From positions 248,001 to 312,000 of the forward strand of contig NZ_JBHRTF010000004.1 of assembly GCF_042646205.1 (NCBI RefSeq): a DNA stretch of 64,000 bases, written 5' to 3'. The DNA is from Cellvibrio fontiphilus_A (GTDB taxonomy: Bacteria; Pseudomonadota; Gammaproteobacteria; Pseudomonadales; Cellvibrionaceae). Below, one piece after another: positions 17,891 to 25,721 of the stretch; position 1 is the first letter of the stretch; every line of letters begins with the position of its first letter. A model generated the notes under the pieces. The model worked only from the letters and a program-made list of their open reading frames with translations, was not told the DNA's origin and made no database searches. A program made the translations under genes and the position numbers.

Positions 17891-17911
17891 CTTTCGCCTC
17901 TTCGTTAAGAT
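17884..17911 (+). promoter_or_regulatory. Candidate bioB promoter
   Basis: TTGACA (17884-17889), a 16-base spacer and TAAGAT (17906-17911) lie 35 bases before bioB. The perfect -35 is embedded in the right half of the BirA operator. Confidence 0.65.
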
Positions 17912-17946
17912 GCCATCATCTATCTTCTTTTTGTTATGGACATTTT

Positions 17947-19005
17947 ATGAACGCCAGTTTTGCTCCCAGCATTCGCCACGATTGGACTCGCGCTGAAATC
18001 CTTGCCCTGTTTGAGCTGCCTTTTAGCGACCTGATGTTTCAGGCGCAAAGTGTGCATCGCGCCTATTTCAACCCGAACGAGGTGCAGGTGAGCACGCTCT
18101 GTTCAATCAAAACCGGCGCCTGCCCAGAGGACTGCGCCTACTGCCCGCAATCGGCTCGCTACGACACCGGTCTTGAGCGCGAAAAACTTATGGCCGTAGA
18201 AAAAGTGATCGAGGAGGCAAAGGCCGCCAAAGCCTCAGGTGCAACCCGTTTTTGCATGGGCGCGGCCTGGCGCTCACCCAAAAACAAAGACATGCCTTAT
18301 GTCACTACCATGGTGAAAGGCGTGAAAGAACTGGGGCTGGAAACCTGTATGACCCTCGGCATGCTGGATGAAGCCCAGGCCCAGGAGTTGGCCGATGCCG
18401 GTTTGGACTACTACAACCACAATCTGGATACCTCACCGGAATACTACGGCGAAATCATCACCACCCGCACCTATCAAGACCGTCTGGAAACTCTCGCCAA
18501 TGTGCGTAAAGCCGGCATGAAGGTCTGTTGCGGCGGCATTGTGGGTATGGGTGAGGAAGAAAGTGATCGCGCTGGCCTATTGCAGCAACTGGCAAATATG
18601 GCCGATCACCCCGAATCAGTGCCCATTAACATGCTGGTAAAAGTGGGCGGCACACCGCTAGAAAATGAAGCCGATCTCGACCCTTTTGAATTTATTCGCA
18701 CCATTGCCGTGGCGCGCATTCTGATGCCCAAATCCCATGTGCGTTTGTCCGCCGGCCGCGAGCAAATGAACGAACAGACCCAAGCCATGGCCTTTTTGGC
18801 GGGCGCCAATTCGATTTTCTACGGCGAAAAATTGCTGACCACGCCCAACCCTGAAGCTAACAAAGATATGCAACTGTTTAAAAAGCTCGGTATTAAACCC
18901 GAGGCCTATGAAGTGCATGAAGATGAAAGCGAACAGGAAGCGGCGATTGTGAACAAGCTGCAGGAAGCCGCACTGGATTCGATGTTCTATAACGCGGCGA
19001 AATAA
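17947..19005 (+). CDS. bioB: Biotin synthase
   Basis: Radical SAM enzyme that inserts sulfur into dethiobiotin (352 residues). The CPEDCAYCPQSARY segment holds the CxxxCxxC ligands of the 4Fe-4S cluster. KVCCGGIVGMGEEESDR, YYNHNLDTSPEYY and RLSAGRE are standard BioB motifs for SAM and the second cluster. The open frame extends upstream to 17587, but ATG at 17947 gives the normal start and lies just after the promoter. First gene of the bio operon; a REP-like palindrome separates it from bioF. Confidence 0.97.
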   Translation: MNASFAPSIRHDWTRAEILALFELPFSDLMFQAQSVHRAYFNPNEVQVSTLCSIKTGACPEDCAYCPQSARYDTGLEREKLMAVEKVIEEAKAAKASGATRFCMGAAWRSPKNKDMPYVTTMVKGVKELGLETCMTLGMLDEAQAQELADAGLDYYNHNLDTSPEYYGEIITTRTYQDRLETLANVRKAGMKVCCGGIVGMGEEESDRAGLLQQLANMADHPESVPINMLVKVGGTPLENEADLDPFEFIRTIAVARILMPKSHVRLSAGREQMNEQTQAMAFLAGANSIFYGEKLLTTPNPEANKDMQLFKKLGIKPEAYEVHEDESEQEAAIVNKLQEAALDSMFYNAAK

Positions 19006-19033
19006 TTTCTTTCAATCCTTGATGGATCAATAT

Positions 19034-19061
19034 GGCGGGTTGCTTCGCTAACCCGCCCTAC
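19034..19061. repeat. REP-like palindrome between bioB and bioF
   Basis: GGCGGGTT (19034-19041) is inverted as AACCCGCC (19050-19057) around TGCTTCGC, followed by CTACG. This resembles the short dispersed GTAGGGCGGGTTAGCG-type palindromes found between genes in many gammaproteobacteria. Without the genome I cannot count copies. Confidence 0.6.
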
Positions 19062-19074
19062 GTGTGCCTCATTC

Positions 19075-20268
19075 ATGTCCTCTCATCTTGATCAAACGCT
19101 TGCTCCCCTGCTTGCTGAACGCCGCGCTGCACATTTGTATCGCACCCGCAAAACCCTGCAATCGCCACAGCAACCTGAAGTGATGGTTGATGGCAAAAAA
19201 TATCTCGCCTTTTGCAGCAACGATTATTTGGGGTTGGCCAATCACCCTGATGTGATTGCGGCACTGCAAACAGCCGCCAGTTACTACGGCGTGGGCAGTG
19301 GCGCCTCCCATTTAGTCGCCGGGCATTCCAGTGAACATCACGCGCTGGAAGAAGAATTGGCCGCATTTACCGGGCGCGAGCGAGCGCTGTTATTTTCCAC
19401 CGGCTACATGGCCAATATGGGCGCCATTACCGCATTGGTGGGGCAGGGTGATGCGATTTTTGAAGACCGATTAAATCACGCCAGTTTGCTCGATGCCGGT
19501 TTATTAAGTGGCGCCCGTTTCCAGCGGTTTTTGCACAATGATTTGAGTAATTTGCAAAACCGTTTGGATAAAACCGCAGCCGCACGCAAATTAATTGTGG
19601 TGGATGGTGTGTTCAGCATGGATGGCGACACGGCGCCGCTGCCAGAACTCGCCGCCGTTGCGCAAAAAAATGCCGCTTGGTTGATGGTGGATGACGCCCA
19701 CGGTTTTGGCTGCTTGGGTAAAACCGGTGCTGGCACCTGCGAACATTTTGGGTTAACCCAAAATGAAGTGCCGATTTTAATGGGCACACTGGGCAAAGCC
19801 GCTGGCAGTTTTGGTGCATTTATCGCGGGCAGCGAAACGCTGGTGGAAAGTTTAATTCAATTTGCGCGCCCCTATATTTACACCACCGCCATGCCACCTG
19901 CGGTTGCAGCAGCAACACGCGCGAGTTTGCGTTTAATTCAAACAGAGCATTGGCGCCGCGAGCAGCTGAATAAATTGATCGCACATTTTCGCGCGGGTGC
20001 CCAGGCATTAAATTTACAGCTCATGGAGTCCGCATCACCAATTCAACCCGTTGTGATTGGCGATGAAGCCAGCGCTCTATTGATTTCACAAAAACTCGCC
20101 GAACGCGGCATCTTAATTATTGCGATTCGCCCACCTACTGTCGCAGCTGGCAGCTCGCGTTTGCGTATTACCTTTTCGGCGCAACACAGTATCGTGCAGG
20201 TGGATCAACTCTTGGCTGCACTCGCCGACATACTGCAGGAAATGCCGCGCGAGGTTGCGCATGATTAA
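19075..20268 (+). CDS. bioF: 8-amino-7-oxononanoate synthase
   Basis: PLP enzyme that condenses pimeloyl-ACP with alanine (397 residues). Family motifs: FCSNDYLGLANHPDV, GSGASHLVAGHSSEHHALE, LLFSTGYMANMG, VDDAHGFGCLG (the Asp contacts the PLP ring nitrogen), and LMGTLGKAAGSFGAF with the Schiff-base lysine in TLGKA. The end overlaps the bioH-bioC start by eight bases, so the genes are coupled. Confidence 0.97.
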   Translation: MSSHLDQTLAPLLAERRAAHLYRTRKTLQSPQQPEVMVDGKKYLAFCSNDYLGLANHPDVIAALQTAASYYGVGSGASHLVAGHSSEHHALEEELAAFTGRERALLFSTGYMANMGAITALVGQGDAIFEDRLNHASLLDAGLLSGARFQRFLHNDLSNLQNRLDKTAAARKLIVVDGVFSMDGDTAPLPELAAVAQKNAAWLMVDDAHGFGCLGKTGAGTCEHFGLTQNEVPILMGTLGKAAGSFGAFIAGSETLVESLIQFARPYIYTTAMPPAVAAATRASLRLIQTEHWRREQLNKLIAHFRAGAQALNLQLMESASPIQPVVIGDEASALLISQKLAERGILIIAIRPPTVAAGSSRLRITFSAQHSIVQVDQLLAALADILQEMPREVAHD

Positions 20269-21844
20269 TCTGGTGCTGATTCACGGCTGGGGTTGCGATA
20301 GCCGCATCTGGCAACCTGTCTTGCCTGCGCTGCAACAAATCGCCAGAGTGCAACTGATCGATTTGCCTGGTTTTGGTCAGACTGAGCTATTGGCAGAGTA
20401 TTCGCTCGATGCGGTGCTCGATAAAATCGCCGCACAAATGCCCCAAGATGCCGTGGTGATGGGTTGGTCGCTCGGCGGCATGTTGGCGGTGCAGTTAGCC
20501 GCGCGTCATCCGCAAAAAATCATCGGGGTTATTTCGCTGGCAGCCAACGCCAAATTTGTGGCTGCGCCGGATTACCCCAGCGCTATGGCGCGCAGTGTCA
20601 ATCGCCAATTCAATCAGGGTTTTGCGCAGGACGCTCAAGCGACTTTAAAACTATTCACCGGTTTATTGGCGCAGGGCGATGAGCAAGAGCGCAATCTTCT
20701 AAAACAATTACGCCGCGTGGAAATAGGTGAACCCAATCAGAATTGGTTAGATGCTTTGGTGTTGCTGGCGCAGCTGGATAACCGCGCTGCCTTTGCCAAT
20801 CTGACCCAGCCCGGTTTGCATTTGTTCGCCGAAAAAGATGCGCTGGTGCCTGTTGCTGCCGCTGCTGCCTTGCGCGAATTAAATCGGCAGCAACAGATTC
20901 AGGTGCTGGAAAATACCGCCCATGCGTTGCATTGGAGCAAACCGCAAGCAGTGATTGAGGTGGTGAAATATTTTTTACTCAGTCTCGCATCATCACAGCA
21001 ATCGTCACAGCTATCGCCACAGTTATCGCCAAAGCAACCGCCCCTGCTGGATAAAAAGAAAATCGCCCAGTCCTTCGGTCGCGCTGCCGCAACTTACGAT
21101 TCGGTGGCGCAATTGCAGCGCGATGTAGGTACGGCACTCTTGCAATACCTACCCGATGAATTGCCGGCAAATGCGCGCGTGTTGGATTTAGGCTGCGGCA
21201 CCGGTTTTTTTACCGCGCAGCTTCGCCGTAAATATCCCGCTGCACAAATGATGGGTGTGGATATAGCCCAGGGCATGTTGCAATTTGCGCGCACCACACA
21301 CGCCGGCGAAATTTATTGGCTCGGTGGCGATGCAGAAAACCTGCCGCTTGCCGACCAAAGTGTCGATGTGATTTTTTCCAGCTTGGCCATTCAGTGGTGC
21401 AGCAATCTGCCGCAATTGATGGCGGAATTACAGCGGGTGCTAAAGCCTGAAGGAAAATTATTAATCGCCACCCTCGGCCCATCCACCTTGTATGAATTAA
21501 AAGCAGCTTGGCAGCAGGTGGATGGTTATGTGCACGTCAACCGTTTTGCACCGCCTACAGAAATTACCGCCGCGCTGGCGCAGAGTGGTTTGCAGCTGGT
21601 GCAGCTAAACCAACATGAATTGACCTTGTATTTTGCGCGGGTAAATGATTTAACGCGCGAATTAAAAGCGCTAGGCGCACACAATATCAACAGCGGCAAA
21701 CCGGAAGGTTTAACCAGTCGCGCACGCCTCGCCGCGTTTAAACAGGCTTACGAAATGTTTCGCACTGTGCGGGGTTTGCCCGCCAGTTACGATGTTATTT
21801 ATTTAACCGCGACTAAAGTGGATGCAGAAAAACATCATGGCTAA
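20261..21844 (+). CDS. bioHC: BioH-BioC fusion: pimeloyl-ACP methyl ester esterase and malonyl-ACP methyltransferase
   Basis: One continuous 527-residue frame joins two biotin enzymes. Residues 1-240 are an alpha/beta hydrolase like BioH: HGWG oxyanion segment, nucleophile Ser70 in GWSLGG, Asp193 in AEKDALVP, and His221 in NTAHALHW. A serine/glutamine/proline linker (about 242-262) follows. Residues 263-527 are a BioC SAM methyltransferase: IAQSFGRAAATYDSVAQLQ at its start, and motif I VLDLGCGTG (307-315). BioC methylates malonyl-ACP to begin pimelate synthesis and BioH removes the methyl group at the end, so the fusion joins the first and last steps. Start (ATG at 20261) overlaps bioF and the end overlaps bioD, each by eight bases. 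Confidence 0.93.
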   Translation: MINLVLIHGWGCDSRIWQPVLPALQQIARVQLIDLPGFGQTELLAEYSLDAVLDKIAAQMPQDAVVMGWSLGGMLAVQLAARHPQKIIGVISLAANAKFVAAPDYPSAMARSVNRQFNQGFAQDAQATLKLFTGLLAQGDEQERNLLKQLRRVEIGEPNQNWLDALVLLAQLDNRAAFANLTQPGLHLFAEKDALVPVAAAAALRELNRQQQIQVLENTAHALHWSKPQAVIEVVKYFLLSLASSQQSSQLSPQLSPKQPPLLDKKKIAQSFGRAAATYDSVAQLQRDVGTALLQYLPDELPANARVLDLGCGTGFFTAQLRRKYPAAQMMGVDIAQGMLQFARTTHAGEIYWLGGDAENLPLADQSVDVIFSSLAIQWCSNLPQLMAELQRVLKPEGKLLIATLGPSTLYELKAAWQQVDGYVHVNRFAPPTEITAALAQSGLQLVQLNQHELTLYFARVNDLTRELKALGAHNINSGKPEGLTSRARLAAFKQAYEMFRTVRGLPASYDVIYLTATKVDAEKHHG

Positions 21845-22535
21845 AAAAGCATTTTTTATCACCGGTACAGATACCAATGTTGGCAAAACATTAATCGCAT
21901 CGGGGCTGCTGGTGGCGGCAAATAATATGGGTTTGTCGACGGCGGGGTTAAAGCCTGTGGCAGCAGGCTGCGAAAAAACTGACGCGGGGTTGCGCAATAG
22001 CGATGCGCTGTTATTGCAATCGGTCATCACCGAGCCTATGGCCTATGAGCAAATTAATCCCATCGCGCTGGAGGCCGCCATAGCCCCGCATATCGCCGCG
22101 CAACAGGAAAAACGTGTGCTCTCGGCGGATCGTCTTGCCGGGTTTTGTCGCGGCAGTTTGAATCAGGCCAATGTCACGCTCATCGAGGGCGCCGGTGGTT
22201 GGCGCGTGCCCTTAAACCCCAGCGAAACCCTAGCGGATCTTGCGCGCATTTTGCGCTTGCCGGTTATTTTGGTGGTGGGGATGCGTTTGGGTTGTATCAA
22301 TCATGCACTGCTCACGGTTGAGGCGATTCGCAACGATGGTTTAACCCTTGCTGGTTGGGTTGCTAATTGCGTGGATGCAGACATGCCTGCGTTGCAGGAA
22401 AATATTCAAAGCCTCGCGGCGCGCATTCCTGCACCCTGTTTAGGTGTGGTGCCCTGGCTGGAGCCGGCTGAGCCGAATGTGGTGTCGGTTGCGCTTAATC
22501 AAGCCGCTATCGCCCAGTTGTTTACTGGCGCTTAA
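21837..22535 (+). CDS. bioD: Dethiobiotin synthetase
   Basis: ATP-dependent carboxylation of DAPA to dethiobiotin (232 residues). P-loop GTDTNVGKT (about 9-17), KPVAAGC, and the IEGAGGWRVPL motif are intact. The start at 21837 (MAKKAFFITGT) is preferred over 21822 because it matches the family and overlaps the bioHC stop by eight bases. It is the last gene of bioBF(HC)D; bioA is not in the window. Confidence 0.96.
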   Translation: MAKKAFFITGTDTNVGKTLIASGLLVAANNMGLSTAGLKPVAAGCEKTDAGLRNSDALLLQSVITEPMAYEQINPIALEAAIAPHIAAQQEKRVLSADRLAGFCRGSLNQANVTLIEGAGGWRVPLNPSETLADLARILRLPVILVVGMRLGCINHALLTVEAIRNDGLTLAGWVANCVDADMPALQENIQSLAARIPAPCLGVVPWLEPAEPNVVSVALNQAAIAQLFTGA

Positions 22536-22556
22536 TCGTCAGTGAGAGTATTCGTG

Positions 22557-23246
22557 ATGAATGTTATCGGGCGCTTATTGGTTTTGCTCTTAGCAAGCGG
22601 GTTGGCCGCTTGCACTAGTCTGCCCGACAAAAACAACATCCCCGTCACTGAGGTTGAGCATACTTTCTATTTTATCTACCGCGAGTGGCACACCAGTTTG
22701 ATGCTGGATGCCACAACCGTCGCGCGTTACAGCCGTCACATGCAAGCCGAAGCTGCGGGGCGACAGTTTGTGCGCATCGGCTGGGGTGACGGCGATTACT
22801 TCACCGGTAGGAGTAAGTCCGTCGGCACAGCGGCCAAGGCGCTGGTCGCCTCGCGCTATTCAGCGCTGCAGCTGCTCAGTTACAACAGCTCTCCGTTTGC
22901 GCAAATTCCTGCAGATACTTATGTGCCCATCGCAATCAGTGATGAGGCAATGCGCAAGCTGATTCGCTATCTGGACGATTCGTTTGCCCTGGATACACAC
23001 GGCCAGCTAATCCCTTTGCCCGCCTACCTTGAAGGAACCGGGCATTTCTATAAGTCCCGCCACGATTATGGCCTGTTCGCCAACTGCAACACCTGGAGCG
23101 GCCGCGCTCTGCAAGCTGCCGGCTTGCCGGTGCGCAGCGCCTTCAAGCTGACTGCTCAAAGTGTGTTTGAGCAGGCGCAGCAAATCTCTGTGCATCAGCA
23201 AGCTATTGGTTTGATTGGAAAAGATTCACTACCCCGGCCGGAATAA
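22557..23246 (+). CDS. DUF2459 (TIGR02117-type) lipoprotein
   Basis: Predicted lipoprotein of 229 residues with lipobox SGLAAC (Cys19) from the ATG at 22557; an upstream GTG at 22542 is also possible. The body contains YREWHTSL near the N-terminus, IGWGDGDYF, and FANCNTWSGRAL toward the C-terminus. A conserved His and Cys in this arrangement would fit a cysteine-peptidase-like fold, but that is inference. It starts 21 bases after bioD and may ride on the bio transcript; no functional link to biotin is evident. Confidence 0.7.
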   Translation: MNVIGRLLVLLLASGLAACTSLPDKNNIPVTEVEHTFYFIYREWHTSLMLDATTVARYSRHMQAEAAGRQFVRIGWGDGDYFTGRSKSVGTAAKALVASRYSALQLLSYNSSPFAQIPADTYVPIAISDEAMRKLIRYLDDSFALDTHGQLIPLPAYLEGTGHFYKSRHDYGLFANCNTWSGRALQAAGLPVRSAFKLTAQSVFEQAQQISVHQQAIGLIGKDSLPRPE

Positions 23247-23415
23247 TTACTGGTTATATCGCTTCGCTTTTTACAGCTAACTCATCTTAAAAACAAAGTA
23301 TGAAAGCGGCAATTCTGGCTGTTTTTTGTGCGTCCATGGCGTAGACTTGTCATTAATAGTGGGCGAGTTGTGAGTAAGGCTTGCCGGTCATCCATAATTC
23401 TCTGAGGGTAAGCGG

Positions 23416-23673
23416 ATGGACGTAGGTTCAGTTGTCAACCAAGGCCTGATTGGTATGCAGAAAAGTCAGGCATCTATGTTGCAGTCGGCGCAGCAAGTGG
23501 CGCAGATGGGTACCACCCAGCGCAGCGATGCCGCTGCTCAGTCCGGACAATCGCAAGATCTGGCCTCAGCCATGGTCAATATGAAGGTGCAGGCTCAGGT
23601 ATTCGATAGCTCTGCCAAAGTGGTCAAAACGGCGGATGAAACTATAGGCACTTTATTGGACGTCAGGGCTTGA
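23416..23673 (+). CDS. Short flagellar-rod-like peptide
   Basis: 85-residue protein. Its C-terminal half (DLASAMVNMKVQAQVFDSSAKVVKTADETIGTLLDV) resembles the C-terminal helix of flagellar rod and hook proteins (pattern VNMI-AQRAYEANAKVI-TADE). The N-terminus MDVGSVVNQGLIGMQKSQ is also reminiscent of those proteins. It lacks the rest of a rod protein. RBS GAGGGTAAGCGG precedes the ATG. It sits 32 bases before the SprA-related gene. Function is not known to me; a motility link is inference. Confidence 0.65.
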   Translation: MDVGSVVNQGLIGMQKSQASMLQSAQQVAQMGTTQRSDAAAQSGQSQDLASAMVNMKVQAQVFDSSAKVVKTADETIGTLLDVRA

Positions 23674-23705
23674 GCTGACTTGCGTGAAATATCGAGGAGA
23701 TCCAA

Positions 23706-24584
23706 GTGATCAGTAGTATTCCTTCTAACTATGCCAACACCATTGCGCCCTTTGCGCCAGTGGGGCGCGCACCTGTTAGCCAGGAAAGTGAAGATCTTAA
23801 ATCCTCCAGTTTTCGCCCAGCGGAACAACTGGCTGAAGCGGGGCGCGCCCTGAATCGCCGCTTTCCCGATGAGCGCCCCAACGATGATGTGGAGCGCGAT
23901 CGTCTTGAGCGTGGCGCGCGTGAGCAGATCCAGGCCTTGGCAGCACGCGACCGCGAAGTGCGTGCGCACGAGCAAGCCCATGCTGCTGTTGCGGGCCAGC
24001 ATGCACGCGGCACCAGCTACACCTATCAGCGCGGCCCCGACGGTGTGAGTTATGCGATTGGTGGTGAGGTGCAAATCGACACCAGCCCTATTCCCGGTGA
24101 CCCTGAGGCTACTCTGCGTAAAGCCCAGCAGTTGCGTCGCGCCGCCAACGCACCGGCTGAGCCTTCCTCTCAAGACGCTCGCGTAGCGGCGCAAGCGGCG
24201 CAAATGGAGCAGCAAGCCAGAATCGAATTGCGCGAGCAGCAGGCAATTGAAGCGCAGGAGCGCACTGCGGCAGCGGCGCCGGCTGGCGAAACCTCATCAG
24301 CATCAAATGAGCCTAATAGTGAGTTTGATGCCGATGCTCGTCGCGAAGCTGCTGCTCAGGAGGCCGAAGAGAAAAAAGCGCGCCTGGCCGAAGAGGAGCA
24401 GCGTTTGCAAGAGGATCAACAGCGTTTTGAGGCTGAGCAGCGTCAGTTGGATCAACGTCAGGCGCGCGCGGAGCTGTTTAATGAGTTCGCCAAGCGCAAT
24501 ATTGATATTAACCGCCGCCTGCTGGAGATAGGGGTATTTGATTCCAGCCCTAGCCTAGGGGGCTTGTTGAATCAGCGGGTTTAG
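23706..24584 (+). CDS. SprA-related protein with HExxH motif
   Basis: 292-residue protein starting at GTG after GAGGAG. The central region reads VRAHEQAHAAVAGQHA, then YTYQRGPDGVSYAIGGEVQID, DPEATLRKAQQLRRAA and AEPSSQDARVAAQA, the pattern of the SprA-related family. HEQAH is a possible zincin HExxH, so a metallopeptidase is possible. The C-terminal third is a long charged coiled coil (about 205-265). There is no signal peptide. Its substrate and role are unknown. Confidence 0.7.
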   Translation: MISSIPSNYANTIAPFAPVGRAPVSQESEDLKSSSFRPAEQLAEAGRALNRRFPDERPNDDVERDRLERGAREQIQALAARDREVRAHEQAHAAVAGQHARGTSYTYQRGPDGVSYAIGGEVQIDTSPIPGDPEATLRKAQQLRRAANAPAEPSSQDARVAAQAAQMEQQARIELREQQAIEAQERTAAAAPAGETSSASNEPNSEFDADARREAAAQEAEEKKARLAEEEQRLQEDQQRFEAEQRQLDQRQARAELFNEFAKRNIDINRRLLEIGVFDSSPSLGGLLNQRV

Positions 24585-24667
24585 GCTGGGTTATTGCCAT
24601 CTTTTGATCATCTTGCTCAATAAACCAGCCAGCCCAGGAAATGTCGCTTTTTATTTGTTTTTTTTCC

Positions 24668-24696
24668 TTGACCGATGCAGGTCGCGTCCCTATAAT
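24668..24696 (+). promoter_or_regulatory. Strong promoter of the fMet tRNA/rimP-nusA-infB operon
   Basis: TTGACC (24668-24673), exactly 17 bases, then TATAAT (24691-24696), followed by a G+C-rich discriminator (TCGCGGCC) typical of stringently controlled stable-RNA promoters. It lies about 42 bases before the tRNA. Confidence 0.9.
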
Positions 24697-24737
24697 TCGC
24701 GGCCTCACTTGAGCAGTTAGCAAATGTGAGTTTCAGT

Positions 24738-24814
<77 letters not shown>

Positions 24815-24932
24815 AAATTCTTTGCTTCTTGTTTGTTTTAAAGCAAGAAACAGGTTGAGATAGGGTGTCCCGTTTCTCGCCAATAACAAGAAGTATTGAA
24901 TTTGCCTTGTTGAAAGGCAGATTCAAGTCGAG

Positions 24933-24956
24933 AAGCCCCTTTATGGGGCTTTTTTG
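24933..24956 (+). terminator. Terminator after metY
   Basis: AAGCCCC and GGGGCTT form a stem around TTTAT, followed by T6. It would release a short tRNA transcript, with rimP-nusA expression depending on read-through. Confidence 0.8.
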
Positions 24957-24978
24957 TATTTGTCGTTTTTATGTTTTC

Positions 24979-25003
24979 GGTTTGATTCTCGCAGAATCAA
25001 ACC
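24979..25003 (+). other. Perfect 10-bp hairpin in the rimP leader
   Basis: Left arm GGTTTGATTC (24979-24988) and right arm GAATCAAACC (24994-25003) pair perfectly around TCGCA. No T tract follows, so it is probably not a terminator; a processing or protein-binding site is possible. Confidence 0.6.
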
Positions 25004-25023
25004 CCGCACACTGGCCTGTGCGG
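25004..25023 (+). other. 7-bp hairpin abutting the previous one
   Basis: CCGCACA (25004-25010) pairs with TGTGCGG (25017-25023) around CTGGCC. It begins at the base after the preceding hairpin ends, so the two stems could stack coaxially. Confidence 0.55.
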
Positions 25024-25042
25024 TAAGTGAAGTTATCGTTTG

Positions 25043-25070
25043 AATGGGCCTTGAGCCCATTTTTGTTTTC
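25043..25070 (+). terminator. Terminator-like hairpin just before rimP
   Basis: AATGGGC (25043-25049) pairs with GCCCATT (25055-25061) around CTTGA, followed by TTTGTTTTC. It looks like an attenuator 44 bases before the rimP start. Confidence 0.55.
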
Positions 25071-25113
25071 TGGGTTGTTGGTTTTTGCAGCCTGATTTAT
25101 TGCGGATTTAAGC

Positions 25114-25611
25114 ATGGCATCCAAGCAAGAATTGTTAGAGCAGTTAATTGTTCCCGTCACTACCGCCTTGGGTTGTGAACTCTGGGGGTTGGAGTATTTA
25201 ACCCAAGGGCGCTACACCACTGTGCGTATTTTTATCGACGGCCCTAATGGTGTGTCGTTGGAAGATTGTGAGCGTGTCAGTCGCCAAATCAGCAGTGTGT
25301 TTGATGTAGAAGATCCTATCGATGGTGAGTACACCCTTGAAGTGTCTTCACCCGGGATGGATCGCCCACTTTATAAAGAAGCGCAGTATTTGCGTTATGT
25401 GGGTGAAACTATCAGTGTGCGTCTGCGTATTGCGCGCGAAGGGCGCCGCCGTTTTAAGGGCGTTATTAGCAAAGTAGAAAACGGTGATGTGTTTTTGCTG
25501 GTTGATAATAACGAGGTGCAATTGCCCATCGATACGATTGATAAGGCAAATGTTGAGCCCCGCTATGACGAGGTTATGCGCCAACATAATTTGCTCGACG
25601 ATAAAGAGTAA
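25114..25611 (+). CDS. rimP: Ribosome maturation factor RimP
   Basis: Needed for 30S subunit maturation (165 residues). The N-terminal domain has ALGCELWGLEYL and RIFIDGPNGVSLEDCERVSRQIS; EVSSPGMDRPL marks the domain junction; the C-terminal SH3-like domain spans about 90-155. First protein gene of the operon after metY; nusA follows after 110 bases containing a GCTGCAA/TTGCAGC hairpin. Confidence 0.97.
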   Translation: MASKQELLEQLIVPVTTALGCELWGLEYLTQGRYTTVRIFIDGPNGVSLEDCERVSRQISSVFDVEDPIDGEYTLEVSSPGMDRPLYKEAQYLRYVGETISVRLRIAREGRRRFKGVISKVENGDVFLLVDNNEVQLPIDTIDKANVEPRYDEVMRQHNLLDDKE

Positions 25612-25721
25612 TTGTCATAAAACGCTGCAAGAATTCTTTTGCAGCTTAATCAGATGGAAAACGTCATTTACTGGTGAGTGTGTGCATCTCACTGGCTTGA
25701 GGAGTTAACAGAGGCAAACCA

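Larger units (their letters stand above)
24815..25113 (+). other. Structured leader between metY and rimP
   Basis: This 299-base non-coding stretch holds a terminator (24933-24956) followed by three more hairpins (24979-25003, 25004-25023, 25043-25061), the first two directly abutting. In E. coli the same interval contains processing sites and terminators and is used for NusA autocontrol. I infer a similar role. No reading frame of note is present. Confidence 0.7.

Noticed and set aside
23595..24215. 206-codon reverse frame opposite the SprA-related gene
   Set aside because: It is a shadow of two well-supported forward genes, with no ribosome site or family resemblance.
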